64,000 nucleotides of DNA from Rhodocyclaceae bacterium (GCA_013791905.1 VMSX01000011.1:434001-498000); one strand, 5' to 3'. Shown: positions 1-9,076, counted from the stretch's first letter. Numbers and translations are program-made. The notes: a model not told the origin generated them from the letters alone.

Positions 1-622
1 TCCGCATGCGATCGGCATGTCCACTGGCGTCAATACCCGCCAGGGCTGCCGGCGCATCTGCCGCTTCGCCTTCGACTATGCCGTCAAGCATGGCCGCAAG
101 AAGGTGACGGTGGTGCACAAGGCCAACATCATGAAGGCACTGACCGGCATCTTCCTCGAAACCGCGCGCCAGATCCATGCTGCCGAGTATCAGGACAAGG
201 TCGTCATGGAAGAGATCATTGTCGACGCCTGCGCCATGAAGCTGGTGATGAACCCGTGGCAGTTCGACGTGCTGGTGACCACCAACCTGTTCGGCGACAT
301 CCTCTCAGACGAAATCGCCGGACTGGTGGGTGGACTGGGCATGGCGCCAGGCGCCAACATCGGCGAGGATGCGGCGATCTTCGAAGCCGTGCATGGCTCG
401 GCGCCAGACATCGCCGGCCAGGGCATCGCCAACCCCATCGCCCTGATGCTGGCGGCGGCGATGATGCTCGACCATGTCGGGCTGGGCGACAAGGCCACCC
501 GCCTGCGGCGCGACATCGACCTCACCCTCAACGTCGACCATGTGCGCACCGGCGACCTTGGCGGCAATGCCAGCACCGAGGAATTCACCGCAGCGCTGGT
601 GACCCGCTTGCGCGCCGGCTGA
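1..622 (+). CDS. icd: NAD-type isocitrate dehydrogenase, 3' part (truncated by window edge)
   Basis: C-terminal about 206 residues of an isocitrate/isopropylmalate dehydrogenase family enzyme; the 5' end lies outside the window and the frame is open from base 2. The metal and substrate-binding segment NLFGDILSDEIAGLVGG and the coenzyme loop EAVHGSAPDIAGQGIANP are intact. The segment after the loop and the overall match fit the short, about 340-residue NAD-dependent isocitrate dehydrogenase, which oxidatively decarboxylates isocitrate in the TCA cycle. Isopropylmalate or homoisocitrate dehydrogenase is a less likely alternative because the substrate-specificity region is missing. The gene ends 19 bp before a dispersed repeat. 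Confidence 0.8.
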   Translation, partial: PHAIGMSTGVNTRQGCRRICRFAFDYAVKHGRKKVTVVHKANIMKALTGIFLETARQIHAAEYQDKVVMEEIIVDACAMKLVMNPWQFDVLVTTNLFGDILSDEIAGLVGGLGMAPGANIGEDAAIFEAVHGSAPDIAGQGIANPIALMLAAAMMLDHVGLGDKATRLRRDIDLTLNVDHVRTGDLGGNASTEEFTAALVTRLRAG

Positions 623-641
623 TCGCCGCAGCCTGATCCAT

Positions 642-664
642 AAAGTCGGCGCTGGCGGGACGGC
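642..664 (+). repeat. Dispersed repeat copy 1 (intergenic)
   Basis: Matches the window-wide consensus: core AAAGTCGGCGCTGGC followed by GGGACGGC. It lies 20 bp after the dehydrogenase stop codon and 20 bp before a decayed biotinyl-domain fragment. That arrangement mirrors the copy next to the pyruvate carboxylase stop at 3439-3496. Confidence 0.85.
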
Positions 665-684
665 GCCGATTTATTGCATAAGTA

Positions 685-757
685 TCAGGAAAGCTCAACC
701 AGCAGAGCCTTCGCGGTAACGCTCTCGCCGGGGCAGACGTGAATGGCGTGCGCGGCG
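685..757 (-). pseudogene. Remnant of a biotin-carboxyl-carrier C-terminus (pyc-like tail)
   Basis: On the minus strand this encodes HAIHVCPGESVTAKALLVEL followed by S and a stop, closely matching the last residues of the intact pyruvate carboxylase (HAIHVRPGENVNAKDLLVEF). By eye, 59 of 69 aligned bases agree with 3498-3566. The similarity stops abruptly near 757 and no upstream biotin-lysine motif follows, so this is a gene tail only. It sits next to a dispersed repeat exactly as the real pyc tail does, which suggests duplication or deletion through the repeats. Confidence 0.75.
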
Positions 758-940
758 CTAGCGCGCTAGTCCACTGCCACCAGACCGCTTGATAATCAGG
801 CTCACCTCGCTCAATATAAATGCCTGTAATATGGTCATTGATTGGCTTGGGGGTAGCGAATGCGGGCCTTCAGTCTTCTTTGCAATGGCAGCCATGCTCG
901 ATTAATGACCGGGTAAAGCACAACAAAGGGGTTACACCAC

Positions 941-3220
941 GTGAATACGCTAAGGTTTATCGCGAAACACCGCGTTAGCTATTTGCGCTTCACCTTCCTG
1001 GGGATCGGGTTGGTGCTGACGTTCGCGACAATCCAGATAACGCTGCTGTACCCGAATCCGACGCCCCGGCACCTCATCGTGCCGCTACTGCTGGGCACCA
1101 CGGTCGGCCTGCTGCTATCCACCCTGATTGCCCTGCGCCGGGAGGTGCTGGATGGCCAACGCATGTTTCGTGCGGTGGCCGACCTAGCTCAGGAGTTCAT
1201 CTATCTTCGCCGCGTCGATGGCAGCTACGAGTATGTCTCGCCGTCCTGCGAGCAGTTGACCGGCTACTCGACGGCGGATTTTTACGCTCAGCCGAGTTTC
1301 ATGAGCAAACTCGTTCATCCCGAAGATCGCCAGGCGTGGGACCGGCATGTGCATCAAATGGATCAGCTCGGTCAGCCGGAGAAACTGGTAATCCGCATAC
1401 ACACGCGCAACGGCGAGATGCGTTGGATCGAGCACCTATGCACCGATGTGCGTGACGCGCAGGGAAACATCTTTGGCGTACGCTCCACCAATCTGGATAT
1501 CAGTGGCCGCGTCGATCATGAGCGGGAAATGGCCATCGCCGCCGTGGCCTTCGAGACCCACGAAGCCATTCTCATCACCGACCGCGATTCCCGCATTTTG
1601 CGGGTTAACCGTGCGTTCTGCGACATCACCGGCTATGCGGCCGACGAGGTCATCGGCCAGACGCCCGCGCTGTTCCGGTCGGGACGCCACGATGCACAGT
1701 TCTATGCGGAGATGTGGACAACCTTGCGTACCCAAGGGCGCTGGGCTGGCGAAACGTGGGATCGCCGCAAGAACGGCGAGATCTACCCGAAATACCTGAG
1801 CATCACGGCGGTGCCTGACCAGTCCGGCGAAGTAGCCTATTACGTCGGCACCTTCAGCGACATCACGGTACGCAAGGACGCCGAGGCGGAGATCAATCGC
1901 CTGGCTTATTACGACCCGCTCACCCACCTGCCCAACCGCCGCCTGCTGCTCGACCGCCTCGCACACACCATGGCGGCCAGCCAACGCCATGGCCGCCATG
2001 GTGCGGTGTTGTTCATCGATCTCGATCACTTCAAGAACCTCAACGATACCCGCGGCCATGACGTAGGCGACCACCTGTTGATCGAAGTGGCCGATCGCCT
2101 GATCTCCTGCGTCCGGGCTGAAGACACCGTAGCTCGGCTGGGGGGCGACGAGTTTGTGGTGCTGCTTGAAGATCTTGGCGACGACGCACCGCAGGCCGCA
2201 GCCCAGGTTGAGGCCGCAGCCGACAAAATCCTTTGCGCCATCAATCAGCCATACCTATTAAAAGGCTATCCGCATCACAGCACCTCCAGCATCGGGGCGG
2301 TACTGTTCAAGGGCCAGTCAGAAAACATCGATGAGCTACTCAAGCACGCCGATGTTGCGCTTTACCGCGCCAAGGATGCCGGGCGCGCCACCTTGCGTTT
2401 TTTCGATCCCACCATGCAGGCAGCGCTGGATGCGCGTGCCGTGCTGGAGGCCGATCTACGGGAAGCCGTGGTGAAGCATCAATTCCACTTGCACTATCAG
2501 GCGCAATTGGACTCTGCGGGGCACATCATCGGCGCCGAGGCGTTACTGCGTTGGCAGCATCCGCAACGTGGATCCGTGCCACCTGTCGAGTTCATCCCAT
2601 TTGCCGAGGAGTGCGGCCTGATTGTCCCCATCGGCCGCTGGGTTCTCCAGGTTGCCTGCAAGCAGATCAAGGCATGGGAATCTCATCCCCTTGCCAAAAA
2701 CCTGCGGCTGGCGGTGAATGTCAGCGCCAGCCAGTTCATGCAGGAAAGTTTCGTCGAGGAGGCCATTCAGCAAATTCAGATCAATGACCTCGATCCCCAC
2801 CGATTGAAGCTCGAGTTGACCGAAAGTGCGCTGATCGATGGCATCGATAATGCAATCGAAAAGATGCGGGCACTAAAAACCGTCGGCATCGGGTTCTCCT
2901 TGGACGATTTCGGCACCGGCTACTCTTCACTCTCCTACCTCCGACGTTTGCCGCTCGATCAACTCAAGATTGACCGCTCTTTCGTCAGCGACATCATGAC
3001 CAACGCCAGTGACGCGGTGATCGCCCAGACCATCATCGGCATGGCGCGCAACCTTGGTCTGGACGTTATTGCCGAAGGTGTCGAAACCCAGGACCAGTTC
3101 AGATTTCTTGATCAGCACGGCTGCAATGGCTATCAGGGATACCTGTTCAGCCGACCACTGCCACTGGATGAATTCGAGCAGCTACTGAAGGAAAATGACA
3201 CGTCTCCACAGCAGAAGTAA
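941..3220 (+). CDS. Membrane PAS-PAS-GGDEF-EAL cyclic-di-GMP turnover protein
   Basis: 759-residue protein of c-di-GMP signalling. Order: two N-terminal membrane segments (about residues 14-36 and 44-64), PAS domain 1 (about 77-190, with a PAC tail), PAS domain 2 (about 200-315), GGDEF (about 320-490) and EAL (about 500-755). The cyclase signature GGDEF is intact with an RxxD inhibitory site (RAED) five residues upstream. The EAL domain has EALLRW, the ELTES segment, DDFGTGYSSLSYL and KIDRSFV, so phosphodiesterase activity is plausible too. Which activity dominates cannot be read from the sequence. GTG start with AAAGGGG upstream. It is followed by a regulator remnant and converges on pyc. 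Confidence 0.93.
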   Translation: MNTLRFIAKHRVSYLRFTFLGIGLVLTFATIQITLLYPNPTPRHLIVPLLLGTTVGLLLSTLIALRREVLDGQRMFRAVADLAQEFIYLRRVDGSYEYVSPSCEQLTGYSTADFYAQPSFMSKLVHPEDRQAWDRHVHQMDQLGQPEKLVIRIHTRNGEMRWIEHLCTDVRDAQGNIFGVRSTNLDISGRVDHEREMAIAAVAFETHEAILITDRDSRILRVNRAFCDITGYAADEVIGQTPALFRSGRHDAQFYAEMWTTLRTQGRWAGETWDRRKNGEIYPKYLSITAVPDQSGEVAYYVGTFSDITVRKDAEAEINRLAYYDPLTHLPNRRLLLDRLAHTMAASQRHGRHGAVLFIDLDHFKNLNDTRGHDVGDHLLIEVADRLISCVRAEDTVARLGGDEFVVLLEDLGDDAPQAAAQVEAAADKILCAINQPYLLKGYPHHSTSSIGAVLFKGQSENIDELLKHADVALYRAKDAGRATLRFFDPTMQAALDARAVLEADLREAVVKHQFHLHYQAQLDSAGHIIGAEALLRWQHPQRGSVPPVEFIPFAEECGLIVPIGRWVLQVACKQIKAWESHPLAKNLRLAVNVSASQFMQESFVEEAIQQIQINDLDPHRLKLELTESALIDGIDNAIEKMRALKTVGIGFSLDDFGTGYSSLSYLRRLPLDQLKIDRSFVSDIMTNASDAVIAQTIIGMARNLGLDVIAEGVETQDQFRFLDQHGCNGYQGYLFSRPLPLDEFEQLLKENDTSPQQK

Positions 3221-3221
3221 T

Positions 3222-3434
3222 TTGACGCCGCTGCGCTGAGACGTCCTCAAGGTGATGACGGGTTCCGGGCCGCTCGCTCTGCGGGAAATTGCCAGACACG
3301 TCGGGCGTGACGTGCGCGCTGTGCATACGGACGTCCATGCGCTGCTGGCCGTTGGACTGATCGATCACGACGAAACAGGATTTTGCTTTCCATACGACGC
3401 GGTGCGTGTGGATTTCATGCTGAATCCGGCGTGA
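3222..3434 (+). pseudogene. 3' remnant of an HTH transcriptional regulator (COG4190-like)
   Basis: The reading frame from 3222 gives LTPLR, a TGA stop at 3237, then DVLKVMTGSGPLALREIARH and a winged-helix-like tail ending in PYDAVRVDFMLNPA. This resembles the C-terminal half of small predicted HTH regulators (COG4190 type) that usually accompany toxin-like genes. The stop stands where the family usually has tryptophan, and the N-terminal half is absent because the preceding gene ends at 3220. A GTG/ATG at 3252-3257 could start a 60-residue peptide, but it would lack the usual N-terminal half. Confidence 0.6.
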
Positions 3435-3438
3435 TCCG

Positions 3439-3496
3439 AAAAGTCGGCGCTGGTGGGACGGCGGTATAACGCGCCGTCCCACCAGCGCCGACTTTT
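3439..3496. repeat. Perfect 58-bp palindrome of the dispersed repeat; likely two-way terminator
   Basis: Two inverted copies of the repeat form 25-bp arms (3439-3463 and 3472-3496) around an 8-nt loop. The outer ends are AAAA and TTTT, so transcripts of either strand would form a GC-rich stem followed by U residues. It lies between the convergent cyclic-di-GMP gene (or regulator remnant) and pyc, and ends 1 bp before the pyc stop codon. Two-way rho-independent termination is inferred. Confidence 0.85.
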
Positions 3497-3497
3497 A

Positions 3498-6400
3498 TCA
3501 GGAAAACTCGACCAGCAGATCCTTCGCGTTCACGTTCTCCCCGGGGCGGACGTGGATGGCGTGCACGACCCCATCGCGCTCCGCCGTGAGCATGGTCTCC
3601 ATTTTCATCGCCTCGATGGACACCAGCGGATCGCCCTTCGCCACCTTCTGGCCGACATGCGCGGCCACGGTGACCACCGTACCGGGCATCGGCGCGCCGA
3701 GATGCTTCGGGTTGCCTTCCTCGGCCTTGGGCTTGGTCTTGGCGGCAACCAGCCCGGCCTTGGGGACGCGGATCAGCCGCGACTGGCCGTTGAGGACGAA
3801 GAACACCTTGACCAGGCCTTCGTCGTCTGGTCCGGCCGTGCCCTGCTGCGAGATGATCAGGCTCTTGCCGCGCTCTAGATCGACGCTGATCTCCTCGCCG
3901 GTCTGCAAACCGTAGAAGAAGGTCGGGGTCGGCAATGCCGACATGTCGCCATAGTGGCTGCGGTGGGCGGCGTAATCCTTGAAGATCTTCGGGTACATCA
4001 GAAAGGAAGCGAGGTCGGTGTCGCTGACCTTGCGGCCGACCGCGCTCTCGGCCTCGCTGCGCTTCGCTTCCAGATCGACCGGCGGCAGCGAGTCGCCGGC
4101 GCGGCCGGGCAGCGGCGCTTCGCCCTTCAGCACCTTCTTCTGCAACTCGGCGGGGAAACCATCGGGCGGAAAGCCCAGCTCGCCCTTCATCAGCGAGATG
4201 ACCGAATCGGGAAAGTCGATCTCGCGTGCCGGATCGCGCACTTCGGCGGGCGTCAGGCCGTTGGCCACCATGAACAGTGCCATGTCGCCGACCACCTTCG
4301 AGGTCGGCGTGACCTTGACGATGTCACCGAACAGCAGATTGACGTCGGCATAGGTCTGCGACACTTCGTGCCAGCGGTGCGCGAGGCCCATGGCGCGCGC
4401 CTGCTCGCGCAGGTTGGTGTATTGGCCGCCGGGCATTTCGTGGCGATAGACATCGGCGGTGCCCGAACGGATGTCGGCCTCGAAAGGTGCGTACTGCCGG
4501 CGCACGCCTTCCCAGTATTGCGAGAGGGCTTGCATGGCGCCCAGATCGATGTCCGGGTCATGCTCGCTACCAGCCAGCGCAGCGACGATCGAGCTCAGGT
4601 TGGGTTGCGAAGTCAGCCCGCTCATCGCATCGAGCGCGCCATCGACCGCGTCGCAGCCGGCCTCAACCGCGGCCAGCACCGAAGCTGCGGCGATGCCGCT
4701 GGTATCGTGGGTGTGGAAATGCAGCGGCAAGCCGATTTCTTGTTTCAGCGTGCGCACCAGTTCGCGCGCGGCGCGCGGCTTGCAGACGCCGGCCATGTCC
4801 TTGATGGCAATGATGTGGGCGCCGGCCTTTTCCAGTTGCTTGGCCAGATCGACGTAGTACTTGAGGTTGTACTTCGGCCGCGCCGTATCGAAGATGTCAC
4901 CGGTGTAACAGATCGTCGCCTCGCACAGCGCGCCGGACTCGATCACCGCATCCATCGAGACGCGCATGTTGTCCACCCAGTTGAGCGAGTCGAAGACGCG
5001 GAACACGTCGATGCCCTCCTTAGCCGCCTGCTGCACAAAGTAGCGCACCACATTGTCTGAATAGCTGGTGTAGCCGACGGCATTCGAGCCGCGCAACAGC
5101 ATCTGGAAGAGGATGTTCGGCACCGCCTCGCGCAGTTGCGCAAGCCGCCCCCACGGATCTTCCTTGAGGAAGCGCATGGCGACGTCGAAGGTGGCGCCAC
5201 CCCAGCATTCCAGCGAGAACAGCTCGGGCAGCATGCGCGCATAGTGCGGCGCAATCGCGGTCATGTCATGGGTGCGCATGCGCGTGGCGAACAGGCTTTG
5301 GTGCGCGTCGCGCATCGTCGTGTCGGTGAGCAGCACGCGCTTCTCGTTCTTCATCCATTCAGAAAACTTGGCTGCGCCCAGCTGCTTGAGCCGGTCGCGC
5401 GTGCCGGCAGGTGGCGCGACGGTCAGGTCGCACATGGCCACGGCAGGCTTCTGCGGTCTGGCGAGTGGCAGGGGCGGCGGTTCGCGGCCCTTCATCTCCG
5501 GATTGCCATTCACTATGACATCGCCGACGAACTTGAGCATCCGCGTGGCGCGGTCGCGCCGCTTCTGATACTTGAACAGTTCCGGCGTCTCGTCGATGAA
5601 ACGAGTGGTGCATTCGCCCGAGCGGAACAGCGGATGGGCGATGACGTTCTCAAGAAATAGCAGGTTAGATGAAAGGCCGCGCACGCGGAACTCGCGCAGC
5701 GCCCGGTCCATGCGGCGCGCCGCCTCGTCGGGACTGTGGCCCCAGGCCGTCACCTTGACCAGCAGCGAATCGTAATACGGCGTGATCACCGCGCCGGCAT
5801 AGGCGGTGCCGCCGTCGAGCCGGATGCCGAATCCGGCCGGGCTGCGATAGACGTTGAGGCGCCCATAGTCGGGCGTGAAGCCGTTCTCCGGATCTTCGGT
5901 GGTGATACGGCATTGCAGGGCGTAGCCATTGAGGCGCACCTCCTCCTGCTGTGGCACGTAGGAATCCTCTTCACCGATACGCGCGCCTTCGGAAATGCGG
6001 ATCTGTGCCTTGACGATATCGACGCCGGTCACGAGTTCGGTAACGGTGTGCTCGACCTGGATACGCGGATTGACCTCGATAAAGTAAAACTTGTCAGTGT
6101 CGGCATCCATGAGGAATTCGACGGTGCCGGCGTGCGTGTAGTTGGCGGCCTTGGCCAGGCGCAGCGCGGCAGCGCAGAGTTCGCTACGCCGCTGTTCGGT
6201 GAGATAGGCAGCCGGCGCACGCTCGACAACCTTCTGGTTGCGCCGTTGCACCGAGCAATCACGCTCAAACAGGTGCACGCGGTTGCCGTGCGTGTCGCCC
6301 ATCACCTGCACCTCGACATGGCGGGCACGCCGCACCAGCTTTTCCAGATAGACCTCGTCGTTGCCGAAGGCAGCCAGCGCCTCGCGGCGGGCGATTTCCA

Positions 6401-6950
6401 TGGCCGGCCCGAGGTCGGCCTCGGTTTCGATCACGCGCATGCCGCGCCCGCCGCCACCCCAGCTGGCTTTCAGCATCAGCGGGTAGCCGACGGCAGCGGC
6501 CTGTTGCTTGGCTGCGGCCAGATCCGTCGGCAGTGCCCCCGTGGCGGGCATCACCGGCACGCCGGCCTGCTCCGCCAGTTCGCGTGCCGACACCTTGTTG
6601 CCCAGCAGGCGCATTACTTCCGGTTGCGGGCCGATGAAGATAATGCCTGCTTGTGCGCAAGCCTCGGCAAAGTCGGGATTCTCGGAAAGGAAGCCGTAGC
6701 CCGGATGGATCGCATCGACCTGCGCCTCCTTGGCGATGCGAATGATGTCGGCAATATCGAGATAGGCGTCAATCGGTTTCTTGCCCGCGCCGACCAGATA
6801 GGACTCGTCGGCCTTGAAACGGTGCAGGGCGAAACGATCCTCATTGGAATAGATGGCGACGGTGCGGATGCCCATTTCGCTGGCGGCACGCAGCACGCGG
6901 ATGGCAATTTCGCTGCGATTGGCGACAAGGATACTTTTAATAGATTTCAT
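3498..6950 (-). CDS. pyc: Pyruvate carboxylase (single-chain)
   Basis: 1150 residues when started at the ATG at 6950 (MKSIKSILVANRSEIAIRVL). Biotin-dependent carboxylation of pyruvate to oxaloacetate, an anaplerotic reaction. Domains: biotin carboxylase (about 1-450; ATP-grasp loop WGGGGRGM, ERDCSVQRRNQKVVE, EVNPRIQVEHTVTE), carboxyltransferase (about 530-800; TDTTMRDAHQSLFATRMRT), a conserved PYC/OADA linker (about 830-1030) and a C-terminal biotinyl domain with the biotin lysine in EAMKM. The frame is open upstream to a GTG at 7019, but family alignment favours 6950. The single-chain arrangement separates it from two-subunit pyruvate carboxylases. It converges on the upstream gene across a repeat palindrome. 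Confidence 0.97.
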   Translation of the reverse strand: MKSIKSILVANRSEIAIRVLRAASEMGIRTVAIYSNEDRFALHRFKADESYLVGAGKKPIDAYLDIADIIRIAKEAQVDAIHPGYGFLSENPDFAEACAQAGIIFIGPQPEVMRLLGNKVSARELAEQAGVPVMPATGALPTDLAAAKQQAAAVGYPLMLKASWGGGGRGMRVIETEADLGPAMEIARREALAAFGNDEVYLEKLVRRARHVEVQVMGDTHGNRVHLFERDCSVQRRNQKVVERAPAAYLTEQRRSELCAAALRLAKAANYTHAGTVEFLMDADTDKFYFIEVNPRIQVEHTVTELVTGVDIVKAQIRISEGARIGEEDSYVPQQEEVRLNGYALQCRITTEDPENGFTPDYGRLNVYRSPAGFGIRLDGGTAYAGAVITPYYDSLLVKVTAWGHSPDEAARRMDRALREFRVRGLSSNLLFLENVIAHPLFRSGECTTRFIDETPELFKYQKRRDRATRMLKFVGDVIVNGNPEMKGREPPPLPLARPQKPAVAMCDLTVAPPAGTRDRLKQLGAAKFSEWMKNEKRVLLTDTTMRDAHQSLFATRMRTHDMTAIAPHYARMLPELFSLECWGGATFDVAMRFLKEDPWGRLAQLREAVPNILFQMLLRGSNAVGYTSYSDNVVRYFVQQAAKEGIDVFRVFDSLNWVDNMRVSMDAVIESGALCEATICYTGDIFDTARPKYNLKYYVDLAKQLEKAGAHIIAIKDMAGVCKPRAARELVRTLKQEIGLPLHFHTHDTSGIAAASVLAAVEAGCDAVDGALDAMSGLTSQPNLSSIVAALAGSEHDPDIDLGAMQALSQYWEGVRRQYAPFEADIRSGTADVYRHEMPGGQYTNLREQARAMGLAHRWHEVSQTYADVNLLFGDIVKVTPTSKVVGDMALFMVANGLTPAEVRDPAREIDFPDSVISLMKGELGFPPDGFPAELQKKVLKGEAPLPGRAGDSLPPVDLEAKRSEAESAVGRKVSDTDLASFLMYPKIFKDYAAHRSHYGDMSALPTPTFFYGLQTGEEISVDLERGKSLIISQQGTAGPDDEGLVKVFFVLNGQSRLIRVPKAGLVAAKTKPKAEEGNPKHLGAPMPGTVVTVAAHVGQKVAKGDPLVSIEAMKMETMLTAERDGVVHAIHVRPGENVNAKDLLVEFS

Positions 6951-7059
6951 GGCGTAAATGGAAAGTTGGGGGAGTGCAGTCGGCGCGAAATAACCTTGCC
7001 GGGAACGTAACTTTGCCACGACCGGGCAAAAATAAGCAATTGATTATTTACAATTCACG

Positions 7060-7143
7060 TACTGGCGCCGTACCCGTATTGGCTGGCGTGCCGGCTGACG
7101 CCGTACCCGCTTCGGGGCATTTCATCCTGCCAGCGCCGACTTT
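7060..7143 (-). repeat. Composite dispersed repeat ending at the algR stop codon
   Basis: On the minus strand, AAAGTCGGCGCTGGC begins next to the regulator stop codon (7127-7143). About 40 bp further on is a palindrome-like block GGCGTCAGCCGGCACGCC, plus two GGCGCC/GACGCC-GTACCCG direct repeats. The same two-part build recurs at 27355-27412. The rest of the 6951-7142 spacer between pyc and the regulator shows no gene. Confidence 0.65.
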
Positions 7144-7907
7144 CAGAGCTCCAGTTGCGCCTTCACTTCTGGCCACTGGCGCCGGCTGACCGGCAGGTGT
7201 TCAGGTACATCGCGCAGGCGCAAGGCCCAATGCGGATCGCTGTCGCCGACTTTTTCGCTTTCGCGCACCACGCCCACCACGGCATCGATCGCCACCAGGC
7301 AGTTGCGGTGGATGCGCACGAAACGCGGGGAAAATTCGGTTTCGAGGTGGGCCAGCGATTCTTCGAGCAGGTGTTCACGCTCCGCAGTACGCGCGGTGAC
7401 ATATTTCAGCTCGGCGCGCAGATACAGCACGTCGGCGACCGGCACCAGCAGCACGTTGCCGCGTTCCACCACGCGCAGCCGCGTACGGCCAGCGGGCGCC
7501 AGCGCCTGCAGCAGGGTATCGGCAGGCGCCAGGCGGCGCGCCTTTTTCAGTGCCTCCAGCAGGCGGGCGGCGCGCACCGGCTTCAGCAAATAATCGGCGG
7601 CGGCCAGTTCGAAGGCCTTTAATGCGAATTCGTCGTACGCCGTGACGAAAACCACGGCCGGCGGCTGCGGTAGCCCGGCCAGTTGCTGGGCCAGTTCGAT
7701 ACCGTCCATGCGCGGCATGCGAATGTCGACCAGGGCGATATCGGCGGACGACTCGGGCGGCAAGCCGGCCAGCAATTCAAGGGCGGCGAGACCATCGCCG
7801 GCCTCGCCGACGATCTGGTGGGGAACGTCGCCGGCAATGTCAGCCAGCAAGGTGCGCAGTCGTGCCCGTGCCGGCGCTTCGTCATCGACAATCAGGATGC
7901 GAAACAA
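7143..7907 (-). CDS. algR: LytTR-family response regulator (AlgR-like)
   Basis: 254 residues. Receiver domain (about 1-120) with acidic pair DDE at 8-10, phosphoacceptor D61 in LVDIRMPRMDG, and the conserved K of LLKPV. LytTR DNA-binding domain about 145-250 (FVRIHRNCLVAI). It lies 84 bp downstream of a matching histidine kinase on the same strand. In Pseudomonas the homologous fimS-algR pair sits beside argH and controls exopolysaccharide and twitching; here argH is also nearby (10241). The target genes here are not visible. Confidence 0.88.
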   Translation of the reverse strand: MFRILIVDDEAPARARLRTLLADIAGDVPHQIVGEAGDGLAALELLAGLPPESSADIALVDIRMPRMDGIELAQQLAGLPQPPAVVFVTAYDEFALKAFELAAADYLLKPVRAARLLEALKKARRLAPADTLLQALAPAGRTRLRVVERGNVLLVPVADVLYLRAELKYVTARTAEREHLLEESLAHLETEFSPRFVRIHRNCLVAIDAVVGVVRESEKVGDSDPHWALRLRDVPEHLPVSRRQWPEVKAQLEL

Positions 7908-7956
7908 TATAGCCCCCCCGAAATCGCCGCTGTGCGGCGCTCTCCCCCCAGGGGGC

Positions 7957-7991
7957 CAAGAAACACTTGGGGCGGCCCGGCGTGTTTCTTG
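7957..7991. repeat. Inverted repeat between sensor kinase and regulator genes
   Basis: CAAGAAACAC (7957-7966) and GTGTTTCTTG (7982-7991) form a perfect 10-bp stem with a 15-nt GC-rich loop. It directly abuts the kinase stop codon. It may set differential expression of the two genes or be a degenerate dispersed element; there is no U tract that would make it a clear terminator. Confidence 0.6.
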
Positions 7992-9002
7992 TCACTCATG
8001 GCGAGGCTTGCGCTTGCCGGGCAGATCGATGCGCACGCGATAACGGCCGGCGCTGACGCCGCTGTCCAGCGTGGCTTCGAGGTCGTAGAACAGCATCAGC
8101 CGCTCGCGCAGATTGGCCAGCGCCATGCGGTTGCCGGCGCGCTGCGAACTTTCACCCAGCCAGGGATTGTCGATCTCGATCCGCACCCGGTCGCCCTTGA
8201 CGGCCAGCCGGACGTAAATCTCGCCCGGCGTCGTCGCCGGCTCGATACCGTGATACACAGCGTTTTCGATCAGCGGTTGCAACAGCAGGGGCGGCGCCAG
8301 GACATCGGGCGGGCAATCACTCACGTCCCACTTCACCCGCAACCGCTCGCCGAGACGCAGATGCTCGATTTCAAGATATTTGCGCGCCAGGGAGATTTCA
8401 TCAGAGAGTGGCACCAGTTCGCGGTTTTCTTGCATCAATGCGCGGAACAGTTCTGACAACTCTTCGAGCGCCGTCTCGGCCCGCCGCGGGTCTTCGCGGA
8501 TCACACCGAGCACGGCATTCAGGCTATTGAACAAGAAATGCGGGCGAATGCGCGCGGTCAGTGCCGCCAGTCGTGCCTCGGCCAGTGCCGGTGCATGGGC
8601 GCGGGCGGAAAGATCGAACCACAGCAGCATGCCGAACGCCAGCACGCCGGCCGCCAGAGGCGCACGCCAGCTATTATCGCCACCGAGCACCTGCACCAGC
8701 AGGCCGCCAATCCCGGCCGTCGCTACCACTGCCAGCATGACGATCAACAGCCCCGCCAGGCGTACCGGCAGTCTTTGTAGCAACGGGGCGAGGACAAACA
8801 ACACCGCCAAGGTGAACAGCAGCGACGGTTCGACAAGCGCCGCCAATTCACCCGCTTCGCGCGGCAGCGCCGCCAGCGTGCGATTGCCGGCCAGCGCCGC
8901 CGCCAGCAGAAAACTGTTCGCCACCAGCAGCACACGCAGCCAGACACCCAGATTGCGAAAGTCCGGCAGGCGGAAAGCGGGCGGACACGAGGGCATACTC
9001 AT
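7992..9002 (-). CDS. fimS: Membrane sensor histidine kinase (LytS/AlgZ/FimS type)
   Basis: About 336 residues from the ATG at 9002. The N-terminal half has about four hydrophobic helices (residues 20-125). The C-terminal half carries the His_kinase motif RPHFLFNSLNAVLG with the phosphoacceptor histidine and an ATP-binding region (PLIENAVYHGIEP, then IEIDNPW; a degenerate G-box near ALANLRERL). The family phosphorylates LytTR regulators, and the neighbouring AlgR-like gene fits as partner. The frame is open upstream to 9140, but that extension has no membrane or kinase character, so the internal ATG is preferred. A second ATG lies at 8996. Confidence 0.87.
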   Translation of the reverse strand: MSMPSCPPAFRLPDFRNLGVWLRVLLVANSFLLAAALAGNRTLAALPREAGELAALVEPSLLFTLAVLFVLAPLLQRLPVRLAGLLIVMLAVVATAGIGGLLVQVLGGDNSWRAPLAAGVLAFGMLLWFDLSARAHAPALAEARLAALTARIRPHFLFNSLNAVLGVIREDPRRAETALEELSELFRALMQENRELVPLSDEISLARKYLEIEHLRLGERLRVKWDVSDCPPDVLAPPLLLQPLIENAVYHGIEPATTPGEIYVRLAVKGDRVRIEIDNPWLGESSQRAGNRMALANLRERLMLFYDLEATLDSGVSAGRYRVRIDLPGKRKPRHE

Positions 9003-9076
9003 GGACTTACAAATAACACGGCTCGACGAAAAATGATAGGCCACGAGAGATGCCGGCGGGATTGGGTCAATCTTCG

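Noticed and set aside
5736-7010. 424-codon plus-strand open frame opposite pyc
   Set aside because: Antisense shadow of a GC-rich gene; Arg/His/Gly/Gln-rich with no domain, while the other strand encodes clear pyruvate carboxylase.
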